The notes under the pieces are model-generated. The model made no database searches. It saw nothing but the letters and a program-made list of their open reading frames with translations, and had not been told where the DNA came from. Below, in pieces: positions 22,971 through 37,400 of a stretch of DNA of 64,000 nucleotides (position 1 is its first letter; every line of letters begins with the position of its first letter). Origin of the DNA: Lateolabrax maculatus (lineage: Eukaryota > Chordata > Actinopteri > Acropomatiformes > Lateolabracidae). Made by a program: the position numbers and the translations under genes. The stretch spans positions 19,598,501-19,662,500 of the forward strand of contig CM062211.1 in the NCBI GenBank assembly GCA_031216445.1, in the 5' to 3' direction.

Positions 22971-25900
22971 CTGCACAGAAGAAGAAGACGTTACACCTGT
23001 TTGACCCACCAGAGACAACGTGAGGAACTATTTCAGGTTCTCTTCAAGGCGTTTTCAAACCTTGGGGCGGGGCAGAATCGGACTCTGATTTGATTAGTTT
23101 GGGTTGACTGATCGCGTCCGGACCAAAACCCTTTAGAGGAAGTGGTCTGTGTTGGATGTTTTTGTGTGTGAGGAGGAACTGAACCACCTGATCCACTGGT
23201 TCAGACCCACCACAGGTGTGAAAACGCTCTGTGTTCTGGAAACTGTCATTTGTCCTTTTATTCATTCTGCTGCCATACAGGACATTTCTCTGCTGAGGTC
23301 TCACCTCCGTCTGGACCATGGACAGACGGTGCGAACGCATCTCAGACACCATCCCCAGGATATCTGCGAACTCGTGCTCTCTGATGTGCTGCATCAGCCG
23401 ATCCAGAGCGATGAACGTCCCCGTCCTGCCGACTCCGGCGCTGAACCACAGACACACAAACAGACGGACGTCAGACAGGAAACCGACGGTGGTCGACAGA
23501 CCCGGCGGTCCAGGATCGAGACATTACATCATCCGACTAATAGCATTTTGATGGCTCTAACTGTCAGGATGTGATCTGCTCTCCTGCTCTGTGCTCATTT
23601 TGTTCTAGAGGAAATTACATTTAAACTGTTTCAACTTGTTTCACATCTTATTCACAAGAGTTTTTCAGTTTAATGATAATAATAAAGCCAGTCAGAGTCA
23701 GAAAAGATCAGTTTGATTTCTTCAATCTAAAACTCTTCATCTCTTATGGATATTCATATTGTTGCTCAGCGGACCACCTCAGCCACAGAGAGCTAAACAT
23801 GTTCTTTATAATAAAAGGTTTAACACATTAAACGTCACCATGTTCACATCCAGGAACTGTCAAGATGCAGAGTCCAACCAGGAAGTGATGCAGTAACATG
23901 AAGTATTCCACAGAGCTAACCTCTGGTGCCAACAGTAAGTCAACAGTTTATTTGATTATTTCTGAACGGTGTTTGTAGCATGGAGCTGCAGAGTGGAGCA
24001 CTTTATATAAAGTTAGAGATGTCCTAAAGCGGCCACCGTACAGAAGATAAAGCTTTAGGAGACAAATCCTCCAGTTTTCACCTCATTAGTTGTAAAACTC
24101 TGAGTTCTCTTCATTCTTCAGCCATAGTTTTGTTTTCTGAGCGTGAGATAATATCTTTGTTTGTCCCATCCTGACCTGCAGTGGACTATGACGGGGTCTT
24201 TGGTCCTGTTGGCCTGCTGACGGACGATGTGGACGAACTGCAGGATGCTTTCGATGGCGTTGACCGTGGGGACGCCGTGATCCGGCCACGAGGTGTAGTT
24301 GAGGTGGAGGACGTCCTGAGTCTCATCAGCCTGCAGGGGGAGACAAAGATCAGCGTTACGGGACCCTTAGAGCTTACAGAGAACACGTCACAGGAGGTTT
24401 GAGTCCAGCCACAGGTGAGGAACCGTGCTCACATATCCCAGTCTGAACTTCCTGATGGTCCATTCTGGAGACTCGGTTTCAGAGAGCATCTCCACACTGA
24501 TCTCTCCGTACATCACAGGCTCGTCAGTGAACGGCCAGTAGTGATCACACTTCACCTGGAAACACACACAAAATATCCAGTTACGCTTTCCATAGAAACC
24601 AGACAGGAAACTACAGCTGCTTTCATGTTATGGTCCACGTGGGGGCAGCAGAACATATTTCTATACTATTATATATATTCTATCATTAGATTATTATTCC
24701 TCATCATTCATGGAAAAGCAGGATTTTACTGTTGGAGCTCATTTTGAACTGTTTTGTATCGGACTGCAGCTGATGATTATTTTCATTCTGGATCCATCTG
24801 CTGATTATTTTCTCCATTAATCCATTGATCGTTTGCTTTGTAACAATAGTGAAAATAGTGAGAAATGGCGTCACGATGAGCCAGAGCCCAAAGTGACACC
24901 TTCACAATGCTTGTTGTGTCCAACCAACAGTCCAAAGCTCAACATTATTAAAACACATTCACAATTCAAATCATTCAAAAAAAGCAGCAAATCTTCACAT
25001 CTGAGAAGCTGCAGCCAGGAAATGATTTTACAGGAAAAATGAGTCCAACCATCATCACAAGAGTTCAGCTTCATGTTCTGTCAGTCCACTCACTGATTAA
25101 TGACTGATGCTGTCAGCTGGACAAACTGTTGGACTTTCATTTAGAACCAAACTTCACGTTTAGAAACTCTTTATGTGTTTTGAATGTGTAAAGTAACTAA
25201 AGCTGTCAGATAATCGCAGTAAAAAGTAAATATTTCCTCTGAGATGTGGTGCAGTAGAAGTACCTGAAACTGGGTAAATGTACTTCGTAACCTTCCTCAC
25301 TATGGGAGGCGGGAGTGAAACTCACCCTCCGTCGCTCGTTGCACTGAGTCAGCATGACGATGATCGGAGATTTCTGCTGCAGAATCATCTTCCAGAAGTC
25401 ATTGCGAGTTTCAGGCAGCGGCCCCTGAGTGGCGATGTACTCTTTAGTGTGTTTGTAGCCCTGCAGATCGCAGAAACACGAAACATACAGAATAAATACA
25501 ACAAGGTTTACAGGAAGTGAAGGATTTAGGAACAACTCACAACAACACAGTGACTCTTCATCATCAGTGTGTTTGATGCCTGCACAGCAAAGTGTCCTCA
25601 TGTATGTATCCTAGATAGAAGACTAATCCTGGACGATAACACACGGCTGCTGAGTGACTCACCGGTATGTAGTTGGCGTTGATGTAGTCTGAACCTTCGT
25701 CGTTGTGCATCGAGATCAACTTCACCCGACTGAAGTCGTCTGGAGGGAAGAGTTCAAAGGAAACTAAAGGTCAGGTTTAGTCTGACTGAGGATCCTGAAC
25801 CACTCAACTAAATAAAACAGGATTAAAGTCTCCCATGATGCTTTGCTGTCAGGGACTCACAGGGGAGGATGTTGGTGTATCTGTTCTTCGGCCTGTTGAC

Positions 25901-28900
25901 GGGCAGGTCTGCTGCATCATGGGAAAGATCCAGACCGACGCTCTTCAGCTCCTGAAACACATCAACATCTGTCAGACGCCTGAGGACCTGGAAGCTGTCG
26001 GGATGATAAACGCCTCATTTCACATTTAGAAACGTTATGTTTTGTGGGTTTTTTCAGTTCAGGAGTAAAGTCATTTATCTGAAACGTTTTTGTCTGGGAA
26101 GTTTAGGTTTTATATCAGTGAACTTGTTTGTTGTGGCGATGCTTCTCTTGGAGCTTTATAATAAAGTCACAGGTTTATTTCTGAGGTCGGTTGGTGGGAA
26201 ATGGCTCCATGTTATCAGTTGTTATTTATGGACTTTGCACTCTTCGGTACGGGGCCTTCACGGCTTTTTGTTAGTGTGCGAGCCGTCGTGTAAACACATG
26301 AGATCTGGTGAAAGCTGTGAAAGTCGTACCTCAAACTGCAGAGAGAACTTGTAGGCCGAGTCTTTGCTCATCTCTTTGAAGTACGCGTCAAAGTCGTCCA
26401 GCTGCACAGGACTGCAACAAGACGCCAAAATGTCAGAAAACACACACCCGGAGATAATAACACGTCACTACTGGACACACCAGCAGCTGATTTTACCTTC
26501 ACACTGGATGAAATACACACACAAAATGATGGTTTTAAAGACTCTCCTGCTTCTCATTTCACCCTTTAAATTCTCTCATACAGGACGAACTCTCCAGATT
26601 AACTCTTCTATCTGAGGAAGCAGAGCCGACTCGTCTGTGTGGACCTCTGCTGCTTTAACAGAAAGAAACAATGTAAGAACTCAATGGACTTCTGCTGCTG
26701 GCTGGCAGCTGACCCTTTAACCTTTCCAATGAGACCAAACTGGCAGAAACGTCTTGTATTTACATGTATTATTGTCTGATCTCTCCGCCTGTCTGCTTCT
26801 TTCTGTTTAAAGGTGATTTTCCTTCTGACTGAAGGTTTAAAACTCTGCTGTTGGTTCAGTTTCACTTTAATCCGCTGGATTAAACAGTTCGGATGTTCTC
26901 TGTTTCCGGCTGAAGGCTGTTAGTGCGATGGCAGCACAAACACACAAGCACACGAATACACAAAATAATGAAATAAACCATGAATAAAAGCACAGAGTGA
27001 AGAAGCCCACAGACTGAGAGCCACATGTTGTTTAGTCTTGTTACCTTGTTAGCTTCCGTTTCTTTAAAGCTGTCTTGCTCCTATAAAATACAAACATGTA
27101 AAGTTCCTCATGATGATAACTGCTGACCACTGCAGTGACACTATGTGACATATTACACTGTATTATATTAATCCTGCTTCAGATCTGCAGACATCAGGGT
27201 TTGACCGATAAGGGTTTGCAAAGCCTTTGTTGATGGTGATATAATTCAATTCTTAGTAAAAGTTAATATTTTTAGATTGAATTAAAATGTTTTATATGAC
27301 AATTCAACTCCAAAACCCCCAAATATTCAGTGTTTTACAGTGCAAATTACATGTGTGAAAAGCCCTTCACCAATTTATTTGTAAAATCATGAGGCACTAA
27401 ATGGATTCTTCTTTATTTGGTGATGCAGTGGTTGGGACCCTCTTATTTCATGTTTTTGAAAGGAAGTCTATGGCTGCCAAAATTAAAATTGAATCAGGTA
27501 ATCAAATGAAAATGTCAATTTCCATTTGTGTGTATATAATGTATGAAACATTTTTTAAAATTCAAATTATATTTAATTATCTATTATTAAATTATCTATT
27601 TTTTTTAATCTACATTGGAAACTGGATATTTTATAACTATATATTTGCATTTGAATTTGATTAATGTCCCAATTTTAGCTTGTTTCTAATGACGAATATG
27701 ATAATAATGAAAATATAATTAATTAATTCTTATTCTTATCATATTCTTAATTAATTTCATCTGAACATTTCAAAAGGCAGAATCTTTTCATTATAAACTT
27801 TTCATTTGAGTTAAAGTCGGGACTAAAATCAAATCAAATTCAAATGTCCAGTTTTCATGTTCAGGTTTAAGTTGCACAGTATCTGCCAATTGGAAAATAA
27901 AGAATCCATTCCACATTCAGCTTTATTATTACCAGTATGTGAATACTATGCTCACGAGTACACTGTAATTATTTTATTTGACAATGCAGTTTTAGTTTTG
28001 GGAGTAATTGTCGATTTTCAAATATAAAAGAATTGTAAATTAATGTAAATGTTTACTTTTGTCAAACGTTTCATAAAAGGCCAATAAGGAGCCCATCGAT
28101 CGGTCGAACCCCAGAAAACAGAATAACTGATCGGCTCACATCAGAGTAACATCATGCTCAGTGATTCATCTCAAACATTCACCTCCATATCACACATGCA
28201 GCCTCTGTACATTTACAGTATTACGTCTTTTACACTTCATGCTTCTGTATTTCTAAATCAGGTCTAAAGATTCACACTCTGACGGCGTTACAGCTGCTCA
28301 CATCCCAACATGTCAGAGAGTTCGAGCTCTCTGTAACACGGTCAGCAAGTGTATCTTTAACCAGCAACATGCACGAACATCTACATCCAACAAATATACA
28401 GGAGACAGCTACACTACAAGCAGCACCACATACTGAAGGTCTACATCTCAAGTGACCGTCCACAAACAGAGAAAGACATGCAGACACCGAACAAAGCAAA
28501 GCCGTCGTAAGCATCAACAGTTAGCATCATGCTACATCCAACATGCTTGTAGAAACACAGTCAGTGTGACTGAGAGTTCAACCACAGACACAGCATTGCA
28601 AGACAAAGGTCAACATGTCAGAAAAATCATCTGCTGACTTCCTGTTTCCCCGTGAATCAAACTGGACTTGAAATATGTGTTTTATTTCAAAATGCAGCTT
28701 TCAGGTGTTAAAGTAAAAGTCTGGACATTTTCTATGTTTTCCTCGTGTCAACAAATCCCAGTGTATTGCCAAACCAACAATCCATTCATGGACTAACTGT
28801 GGTGAGAATAACATCCTCTGAGCCACAGAGCTCCATTAAAACACATCAGTGAGCCTCACTGTCCTTCATCACATGAACACACACTTTATTCAAATCCTGC

Positions 28901-31900
28901 TGTCCCAAATACTCACCACAGAACATTTTACAAACAGGATAATGTATGTAAATTAAGAACAACAGGGGCCTAAAATGGATCCTTGTGGAACACCAGATGT
29001 CATCTCTTGGTTGGTGATATATACTGTACTGAAGTAGAAAAGTTCAGTATCCATATAAACATCAGCTCCTCTCTAAATCTGGTGTACCACAGGGCTCAGG
29101 TTTAGGGCCTGTGATTTTTTTTTGTTGACATACTGACATAAATGATCTATGTAATACTTTAAACTGGCATTTAATATATCTATATAAATATTATTCAACA
29201 AAATGAGTTTCCTTTAACCATGAGTAAAATCAAATGCCAGTTATGTTATTAATGTTTCTGTGAAAAAAAAACAAACACATTTAAACTCTGTATATATGCA
29301 GCGGTTTCTTATAGTCAACCATGTTAAGAATATGACATCAGTCATTTCAGCAGAAACTCCAGAACGAACTCTGTTTATGTTCAAGCGCCTTCTAGTGGCT
29401 GAAGCAGTAAAAACTCTAGTTCGGAGAAAATCAAGTGACGTTGTTATAGAGATGCAAATTCCTCAGAGGAAAAAGGTTGGGCTGGATGAAGAGTTCAGCA
29501 AAGCCTTGGACTTAAGCACGGAGGTCAGGGAGTGAACCAGCCAAACCAACCAGTTAGTCCTAATCCTTGAAGAAACAGAAACCACTTCCCCACCCTGATG
29601 AAGAGCAGCTAAACTTTTATATGGGAATCATCTGGGGCCATCCCGAGGGGAGCACGTAGATGGAGACAAAAATAAAGCCCAGAATTGCGCTTTGAAGTAC
29701 ATCGGTAACGCATCGTTGGTTCATGTGATTTGTTGAAAAAAATATTTGAGCCAAATACAGTCGTCTCAGTCTGACCCTTGTAAAGCTAGAGAAAATACGA
29801 CTACGAAAAATACGACAAATAAGACTTCGACCATACTGTAGAATTTGTACTTCTAATATATAATTAAGTATCATCTGTATTAAAAAAAAAAAAAAAAAGG
29901 AAGAAGAAGAAGCAAAAAAAAAAAAAAAAAAAAAAGAGAACTCAGAATGGAGCCTTGAGGTAAACCACATCGTTAAATGCACTGCTGGTTTTGGTATTTT
30001 CATTTATGTTTATGTTATGTTTATGTTTCAGGGCAACACAGCGAGGGAGATACAGCTGAATATCATCTGCATAGATATGAAATCCAATCTTCTGTCTAGT
30101 AATAAAGGGGAAGCATGTAAAGACAGAAGAGAACAGGACCCAGAATCAAACACCTTGAGGTACACCATCTGTACATGCATTGTTGGTTTTGGTCTTTTCA
30201 TGGGATTTGTTGACAACAAGAAAAATGTGGACTATCACCAGACTTATCCTTTAGTTCTGGACCCAGAAATGATCTGGTGACTCTGCACTGAGATCACTTA
30301 GATTCAAATGGAGAGTAAGACAGTGTCTCTGATCAATACTGTGGGCTGTGGCTCTGCTAAGACATGCCCCTGAAGTGCTGTGTTTTTGGCCAGCAAGTGC
30401 TTACTTACCAAGGATTAATATAAAAAGCCAAAAGATAGTCAGTCCAAAGGCAGGATGGCAGTAGGGTAAGGAAGGCAAAGAGGCTTCTTCGCCTGAAGGG
30501 GGTTCAAATAAAAAATAAAATAAAAACACAAACAAGAAAAAATAAAGAAAAACAAACACCAGGGGGCGATAGGTTGAGACAGAACATGGTGCTCCATTAG
30601 TCAAGAGGCACAGAGCGTCGAGAGCTTCACATTAGTGCTGAACACAGAGTTAATGCATCATGCAGCCCTTCAGAAAGTGTCCCGTTGTCTCTCTGGAGGA
30701 CAACAGGAGTCTGTTTGCTGCCGGACGTCAATGGCCGCTCTGTCTCATTTAACAACCTTCAGCCTGAGTCTGTGACATCACTGCGTCCTCCCGGCCTGTC
30801 CCACAATGCAACACTCAGCCAGGACCCTCATCATGTATAAACAGTCCACATTTTGTCACCCTGTGGTGACGTCAAACCACATGACGGCCACCTTAAGGAA
30901 CCTGATGATCTGGAACACTAGTGTTGCTCGGGTCGTGACCCCACTGATGCAGATACATTTAGGAACTTATCTGTGGGACTGTTTCAGTTTTCCATTCAAA
31001 CCGGAGTTCTGTTTTGTTCTCGGATATGAAGCTCCAGAATGGAAACGTTGAAACTAAAGTTTTATTGAACCTTTTTTGGTCCAGACTGAAATGTGTCTGT
31101 GGTATTCAGTATGAAAAACTGTTTTGGCCCTGAATGTCAGATTCATACTTTATTTAGATAAAGTAGAAAGAAGTTGACTTCTTTTTTAAATTTTAAATTT
31201 CATAAATTTGTAGAAAACATGTTTATGGTTCTCAAAATATTGAAAAAGGTATTGTTTTGGTATCGATAGTGAATTTTGGGGGATGCTATACCAAATATTG
31301 CGATTAACAACAATTAAGTTAAAATTATGGAAATTGGGGAAGAACTAGAAGGTCAGGGAGGGAGTCTTTCCTGGTATGTTTTATAGTTTTTGTGTTTGCA
31401 TAGTTGTGTATCATCTGCATAAGTGGACGCTTGTAAATGGAGAAAAGAATAGGACCCAGTATCGAACCCTGAGGAACACCACATCAGTAAAACGTTAGTT
31501 TCGTTCTTTTCTTGAGATCTGTTGAAAATAATAAGGATTTGGCCCAAATCATTTAAGTCTTACCCTGTTTCAGAAGAATACAGTCACACAATATCTAACA
31601 CTTATTCTCCTCAAATCAACTAGTATCAGTGGCGTTGACTGGAATACAACTGCTTTCCACTTTCCATAAGCTTGATATTGTGCACAACATCCACAGTGTT
31701 GTTTCTGTTGTATCTGTTTAAAGTGACTTTATTGTCATGAAGAGTTTCAGAGTTGGTGCATAAACATCACACACTGTCCTGTTTAATTTTAATACCTTTC
31801 AGATAAAAAAAAAACGCACTCGGTGGGCAAGAACCTTGTTTCATAAAGATCTTTTTACACATGTATCTGCATCACTGGTGACGTCACCTTTTCTCATTAT

Positions 31901-34442
31901 GTAACACATCAACCAGCGAGGTCTGCTGACATGCACATCGAAACATAGACACAACTCCAACATCACATTAAGAAGACACTCTGATGGACATGTGCATTTA
32001 GTGATGGAAGGTCAAATACAACAGCTGATGGGAGCCAAGGTTCTGCCTTAACTGACCGTCTTTCAGCTGTTATATTAATCACAATATCAACTGTCATAAA
32101 TAACACGTGTAGGACGATATGGGAGACACATTTTTGCCTCCTCCTTTAAAAAGAGTTTGATTTTAAAGAAGAAATGAGTGCGAATTTTCATTTAGTGTTT
32201 TGTATAATCTAACTTTACTCCAAAAGCAACATTTTGTCCCTTTAATCTGAGATTAAGGGAAATCCTGAGCTTTCATTATCAACAAACACCCCATTTCAGC
32301 TGGTCCAAACAAAGCAGGCAGGGGGGCTGAGCTCATCATCATCATCATCGTCACCTCACGCTGTTTAAAGCATCACAGATGAGCTAAAATCTGTAGCTAC
32401 ATGTTCTAATCCCTAATCTGCCTCCTCAATCCCCCGCTGGGCCACCAATCTGCCTCTGATTGGGTCTTTCTTGGGTGTTTGCAGCGTCAGGCTTTGACAT
32501 CCAAACTGAGGATGTGTGATTAATGAGGCGAACCCGATCTCCAAATCTGCTAAAACACACCCACTCAGGTCTCAGGACTGTGAAATGCTTCTATCAGTTC
32601 AACTTTCAGTTTCAATTTCACTTAAAGATGTTTAAACATTTTATTGTGAAAAAACAAACAGAGGAGGATCCTACCAGTTATATGGGAGCTTTCCGTCTCT
32701 TTCAAATGAGGCGAAATTGACAAAAGTCTCTGCGCCACACTCTCTGAAACAGAAAACACCAACAAACATGTCATATGTGGAAAAAGTGATGAGAACATTT
32801 CAGTTTGGGGAAGTCAGAAATATTTGATGACCAATCAGTAAATAGAGGAAGTGAGCTGTAATGTATGAGGGTGAGAATAACTGGAAACTTAAACTGAAAC
32901 TGAGTATAATATAACATGGTGATAAGAGTTTATCGACTTGTATTCAACTCCATTAACTAACTAACTATTACTAACTATTAGTTAGATATTTAGCTGAGTG
33001 GTGGAGGCCTCGTGAATCACGTTCTGCACATAGTGGTTAAAGGTAATAAAAGCACAGGTAAAACAAACGTACGGAAGCCCAATCCTGCCAGACAGAGAAA
33101 ACTGATAAAAAGCTAAAAATGACAAAAATAAAAACACTTTTGTTTTAAAAAATAAAAATTGTGAGAATTTACTTACCGTATAATTTTCATGAGGTAAAAA
33201 TGTGACAAATTCACTGAACTTTATTTTCTGATGATCTTTTATAACCAGGACTTATTATCACATCATTTTAACTCTCATTTTCTTAATTTTCTCTTAATTT
33301 TTACCTAAACAGTTAATATTTTGACTCAGCTTAAACGTGTTTGACGTAATATCTTATAATTTAGATTTTGTCACTAACAAAGTAACATTTTTTACTATCT
33401 CATAATTTGGAGTAAAAGACTGTCTGTGCTCACACACACACCTGCGCAAATATATGGGCCTGTTGTTGGGCTGACGGTGGCCGGTTGGAAAGTTTCAACC
33501 CTTATGTGCCCTCTCACTACCTCATTAAGACAAAAGGCCAAAAAAAAGAAATCGTAAAACTAAGTAGAACTTTTGACTTTTTTTCAGAGATTTTATTAAA
33601 ATTTCACATTTTTACTCAAAATTATGTTTTACATTGAGTATTTCCATTTTTATCATTCATAACTTTTCATTTTTCCTTTTCTCAACAGAAATGAGCTTTC
33701 AACACATAACAGAGGGATTGAAGTTTCTTAGAATAAAGTGTGAATCCTAAGCTCGTAGAAACCAGACGAGTTAGGAGGGTGTTAGCTGCACAACAAACCC
33801 ACTTCTGCTAACCTCAAAGCTGAGGTTGGCACATAACATGCGAGCTGTAAATGATCTGACCACCAACAGAGCTGATTTCCCACCACATTTCAGCTGAAAA
33901 TAGTTCTGTGGAAACTACCAAACTGTTGAAAACTTTGTTTTCTCTGTTCTGTGTTTATGCCAACAGACTGAACAAAATCTTAAGAAAAGCTGAGTCTGTG
34001 GTTGGCTCTAAGCTTGTCACCCTGGAGGAGGTGGTGGAGGACAGGATGCTGGCAAAACTGCTGGTGATCATGGACAATCCCTCTCACCCCCTCCACAAAA
34101 CACTGGACAAGCTAAAGAGCAGCTTCAGCCACAGATTCATTCAACCCCGCTGCTCTAAGGAACGCTACAGGAAATCGTTCCTCCCAACTGCAATAAGACT
34201 CTACAACTCATCTACCTCTGTCAGAGTCACCACCACAGAACTGCACTAAATGTCTCCTTGCACTGTGTACCCTGTACAACACTCCGCTCCATATACTGGA
34301 ACATTTCATTTTATTCTATTTTATTCTATTTTATTCTGTTGCATTGTATTGTATTGTATTCTATTGTTGTATTGTATTTTATTGTATTTAAATATACCGG
34401 CTGCTATGACGACCTAATTTCCCTTCGGGGATGAATAAAGTA

Positions 34443-34476
<34 letters not shown>

Positions 34477-37400
34477 AGTCTCCATGACTTCGGTCTGTGT
34501 TTGAATGACTCTGCGAAGGTGTTGGGAGGTTCGTACCTGGTCATCTGCAGATGCTTCTTACGGAGGATGAGCAGAAACAGGACCAGCAGGCTGATGAGCA
34601 GGATGCTGAGGACGGCCAGAGCCGAGATCGCTGCTACGCTCGGGTTCATCTCTTTAGCTGCAGATCACATGAAACTCAGAACTCAGTGTAATATACCTCT
34701 TAATGCCTTAATATATCAAAGTCCAATAATGTATCTGTCAATTTGTCCCAAATGGGTGAACCTGTTAAATACCTGGGAAAGATAATGTTAACTCCACCTT
34801 AAACTCCTCATTAATGGGTTATTTGTCAAACATTTCACATTAGTGTAAATTTAGGGGAATTATTTGTATTTACAGTATATGTTCACCTTTTCAAATGAAG
34901 AGATTTCCCATAACACAAACCTGGATTTAGATTCAGGTAATAAAGACTTTCAGGAAATAATAACGACATCAAAGTGTCAACATGTCCGTGGTGACAACAG
35001 TGATAACGCAGCCCCTGTAATGCATCGGCACGCCGACGGCGCCACCTACCGACGGTGGCGATGGCGATGTGCGCCGGCCTGCTGGGCGTGCTGTAGCTGA
35101 AGCTGGTGATGGTGCAGTTGTAGGCGGATGAGGGCGTCAAACCGGACACGGTGACTACGTGAGAGGAGGTCGTCTGAGGCTCCCGGGCCTGAAAGACACG
35201 AGACAAGTTTTAAATATCCAGAGACGTCACGGCGGCCGTCGCCCTGCAGGAGGCTCTGCATCTCCTCGTTAATGATGCGAGTCATCTGCTTCAGATAATC
35301 ACAGAGACAAACACAGGAGGGTTTAAACAGCTGCCGATACCCCCCAACAAAGTAATGAGCATCACCGTCTTTTATCTGCTTCATTAGTTTGGTTTGTCTC
35401 ATTTTATTCAGATTTGATTCTTCTAAATATATTTAACTTGGCGTGCTTCTGTCTGCTGCTCAGGTCACTTCCTCCTGAAGGTTTCTTCACTTCATTCAAC
35501 ACTAATAAAGAGTGCGGTGGAAGAGTCCGAAGTCTAAAATATCTGAACATATTTATAAATGGATCTGTTGCTGGGAAGAGAGGAAACTGTTTTTCAACCA
35601 ACTCAGCAGTTTGTCTTAGTCCACTATTGAAGGGGGGGGGATCTTTGATATCAGATGAGAGGGAATTAAGGGCTATAAAATCAGGCTGTTGGTTTTAGTT
35701 ATTTTTATTATTATAATTTATTATACTAAGAAAGACTTTTAATCAAGAGTTTCTTCTCTGAGAGATTTTCTCCACAACAAGAGGAAACGAGCAGCGTCCG
35801 GTCGTCCTTCAGGGCTTCTTTTCTATCCGTTGTGTTATTGTTGTGATGTGACTGTGATTAAATCTGTTAACTTGTTCTGTGTGTCGCGTCGAGGCTGCAG
35901 CAGTTAAATGCTGAACCTCATTAAAACAGTCTGAGGTCGCCCTGCTCTGCTGTGACCGGCCCGTTATAATGCACGATACATCCAAAATCATCTAAAAAAT
36001 GTTTTTTGTAACAGAGAACCAGCCAACTAACAGCAGACATTAGAGATGAAAAGGCTTTACAGAAGACACAACACCTAAAGTCTCATTTGTTTTATCACAT
36101 TAAACAGTTAACAGGTAACTGGTTAGTTTACCTCGAGACCCGCTGCTGTAACGCTCCGCTCTCCAGAGGGGCCGGCCCCTCACTTTGAGAACCACTGCTC
36201 TACAAACTCTTTCTTATTGTTTTTCTCAGTTAAACAGTGAATACATCATTTTGTTGTTAAATCTTTGCAGTGTTTCCTCAGTGTTTCCTCAGTGTTTCCC
36301 CAGTGTTTCCCCAGTGTTTCCTCAGTGTTTCCCCAGTGTTTCCTCAGTGTTTCCTCAGTGTTTCCTCAGTGTTTCCCCAGTGTTTCCTCAGTGTTTCCTC
36401 AGTGTTTCCTGTCCCTCTTCAGGTTTTCCACAGGTTGATTCTGTGTGAATCGCCCGGACGGACGGATGCTGTGTGGAGAGTAAAGTTTTACCTGGAGCTC
36501 CTTGCTGGGTCTGGTGGGTTTGCAGAGGACCTGGTAGTAGTCGACCACTCCCTCCTCGGTCCACAGCAGAGTCACGGACGAGTGAGTGGCGTTCACGGCG
36601 AACAGAGACCTGGGGGGGGCCGGCTCTGCAGCAAACAGCAACACACAGAAACAAAAAGCTCGATCTCAGTCTGAACGACGGGCTCACAAAACACCGACTG
36701 AGGGTAAAAATACTCACGCTCGCTCACAAGAGGAAGTGGAAAACATGAAGTTTCATATTCGGTTTCAGCTGGTCTGTGGCTGCGAGCGGCAGGAAAGATT
36801 ATTATGAAAAGCAGTGAGACTGCTGTGATCCGCCTGCCGGCTCAGCTGCCTCATTCACTTCAATGTGAACAAACCAGCAGCGGTTCAGTTATTATCGTGA
36901 ACAGACTCGTTCTTCAGCTCCAGAACCAAAAGGATCCATCGCTGTCTCTTAGTTCTGGTTCGGTTCTCGTTCACGCCGACTTTCAAACAAACCAACAGCC
37001 ACGCGGACCAAAAGCTCCTTCACTGATTGGACAGTTTTGGTGATGTCATTCTGCATCATCAGGTCAGTTTGTACTTTGAAGCGTTTTCTGTGTTTCCTTA
37101 TCAACACCTAATTATCAATGAAACTCTTAATGAGCCTCTGACGGATCGATTTCCAGAAATAAACATATTGATTAGAAGATGCAGCTGACCAGCATCAATC
37201 AGCAGATCATTTAGAAGTTAGTCAGCGGTCCACTGGAACCGGGTCGACACTCTTTTACAGGTCCCGAAGGACTCGAACTCACGGGGAACGAGAACCGAGT
37301 TTGACTGAACCAAACCGGTGGGACGTGACAGAAGCAGCAGCTCTGCGTCTCTTTAACAAACCACACAACAGATCTGACATCAGCCTTCACATCCCTGTTA

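Larger units (their letters stand above)
28965..31492 (+). repeat. four diverged copies of a dispersed repeat
   Basis: Similar segments occur at about 28965 (taaaatggatccttgtggaa), 29938 (gaactcagaatggagccttg), 30133 (aacaggacccagaatcaaac) and 31448 (aataggacccagtatcgaac). Each is followed by (g)aggtacaccac-like sequence, and three are preceded by a 'tatcatctgcat' word. All are in the same orientation within one intron. Confidence 0.65.
27081..32674. other. ptpro intron 16 (5.6 kb), repeat-rich
   Basis: Carries a non-LTR reverse-transcriptase relic near 29076, A-runs at 29881-29935, and four related segments around 'ggacccagaatcgaaccctg' (28965, 29938, 30133, 31448). The rest is AT-rich without exons. 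The 84-base hydrophobic cassette exon of the long human isoform was not found by eye. Confidence 0.5.

Noticed and set aside
29260..29535. 91-codon + strand frame
   Set aside because: No homology recognised, AT-rich codons, lies among decayed repeats of ptpro intron 16.
33908..34249. 113-codon + strand frame considered as a host gene
   Set aside because: It is the C-terminus of a non-LTR retrotransposon, followed by the typical (TCTA)n tail.
35220..35310. - strand frame reading DYLKQMTRIINEEMQSLLQG
   Set aside because: Looks protein-like, but exons 13 and 14 already join in frame and the family has no residues for it. No convincing acceptor-donor pair with correct phase.
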